The position numbers were made by a program, and so were the translations under genes. The notes beneath the pieces are model-generated. The model worked only from the letters and a program-made list of their open reading frames with translations. It was not told the origin of the DNA and did not search any database. A stretch of DNA of 64,000 bases from Glandiceps talaboti (taxonomy: Eukaryota; Hemichordata; Enteropneusta; Spengelidae). The DNA is taken from NCBI RefSeq assembly GCF_964340395.1, contig NC_135560.1, forward strand, positions 7,552,598 through 7,616,597, in the 5' to 3' direction. Below are positions 63,905 to 64,000 of this stretch, one piece after another; positions within the stretch are counted from its first letter, which is position 1, and each line of letters opens with the position of its first letter.

Positions 63905-63983
<79 letters not shown>
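63905..63983. repeat. (TA)n microsatellite
   Basis: About 39 TA units near the window end, preceded by AAGCTGCTG. No hammerhead core lies within 300 bp on its left; the right side is cut by the window. Confidence 0.95.
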
Positions 63984-63986
<3 letters not shown>

Positions 63987-64000
63987 AGAGGGACATGAAA

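Overview
The window is nuclear DNA of an animal, most likely a marine invertebrate (deuterostome or lophotrochozoan; I cannot fix the phylum). Genes are split by GT-AG introns. The sequence looks AT-rich, genes are sparse, and much of the space is microsatellites, minisatellites, hairpin transposons, Penelope-like and LINE fragments.

Only two protein-coding genes are well supported. On the + strand, about 1.3-8.9 kb holds the last four coding exons of a DMXL (DmX-like / rabconnectin-3 alpha) homologue, which encode its C-terminal WD40 repeats; the gene starts left of the window. On the - strand, 56077 to 52315 is a complete three-exon coding region (645 codons predicted) for a C2CD4-like protein. 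It carries the family's N-terminal TPxxIPEF motif, a basic, Ser/Pro-rich middle, and two C-terminal C2 domains, where vertebrate C2CD4 proteins have one. The genes are tail to tail, about 43 kb apart. No direct functional link between them is visible. DMXL proteins work with V-ATPase and synaptic vesicles; tandem C2 domains usually bind membrane.

The space between and around them is mobile DNA. At 13.1-18.3 kb is a decayed Penelope-like element (PLE) split by a 2.7-kb TIR transposon with a TTA target duplication. An inverted copy of its 3' part lies in the last DMXL intron (5.7-6.7 kb). Four intact TIR elements (14085-16821, 18326-19495, 43884-45247, 57997-58426) have TTA or TAA duplications, as in PIF/Harbinger; three carry G/C homopolymer tracts near their ends. 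Degenerate LINE pieces lie at 48.1-50.2 and 59.9-61.2 kb, and a tRNA-derived SINE at 22.7-23.1 kb.

The most notable signals are two type I hammerhead ribozyme motifs read directly from sequence. One (35636-35684) sits between (TC)n and (TA)n tracts inside a Harbinger-like element. The other (50557-50597) lies in a perfect 71-bp-arm palindrome, so the motif is present on both strands, between long (TA)n tracts.
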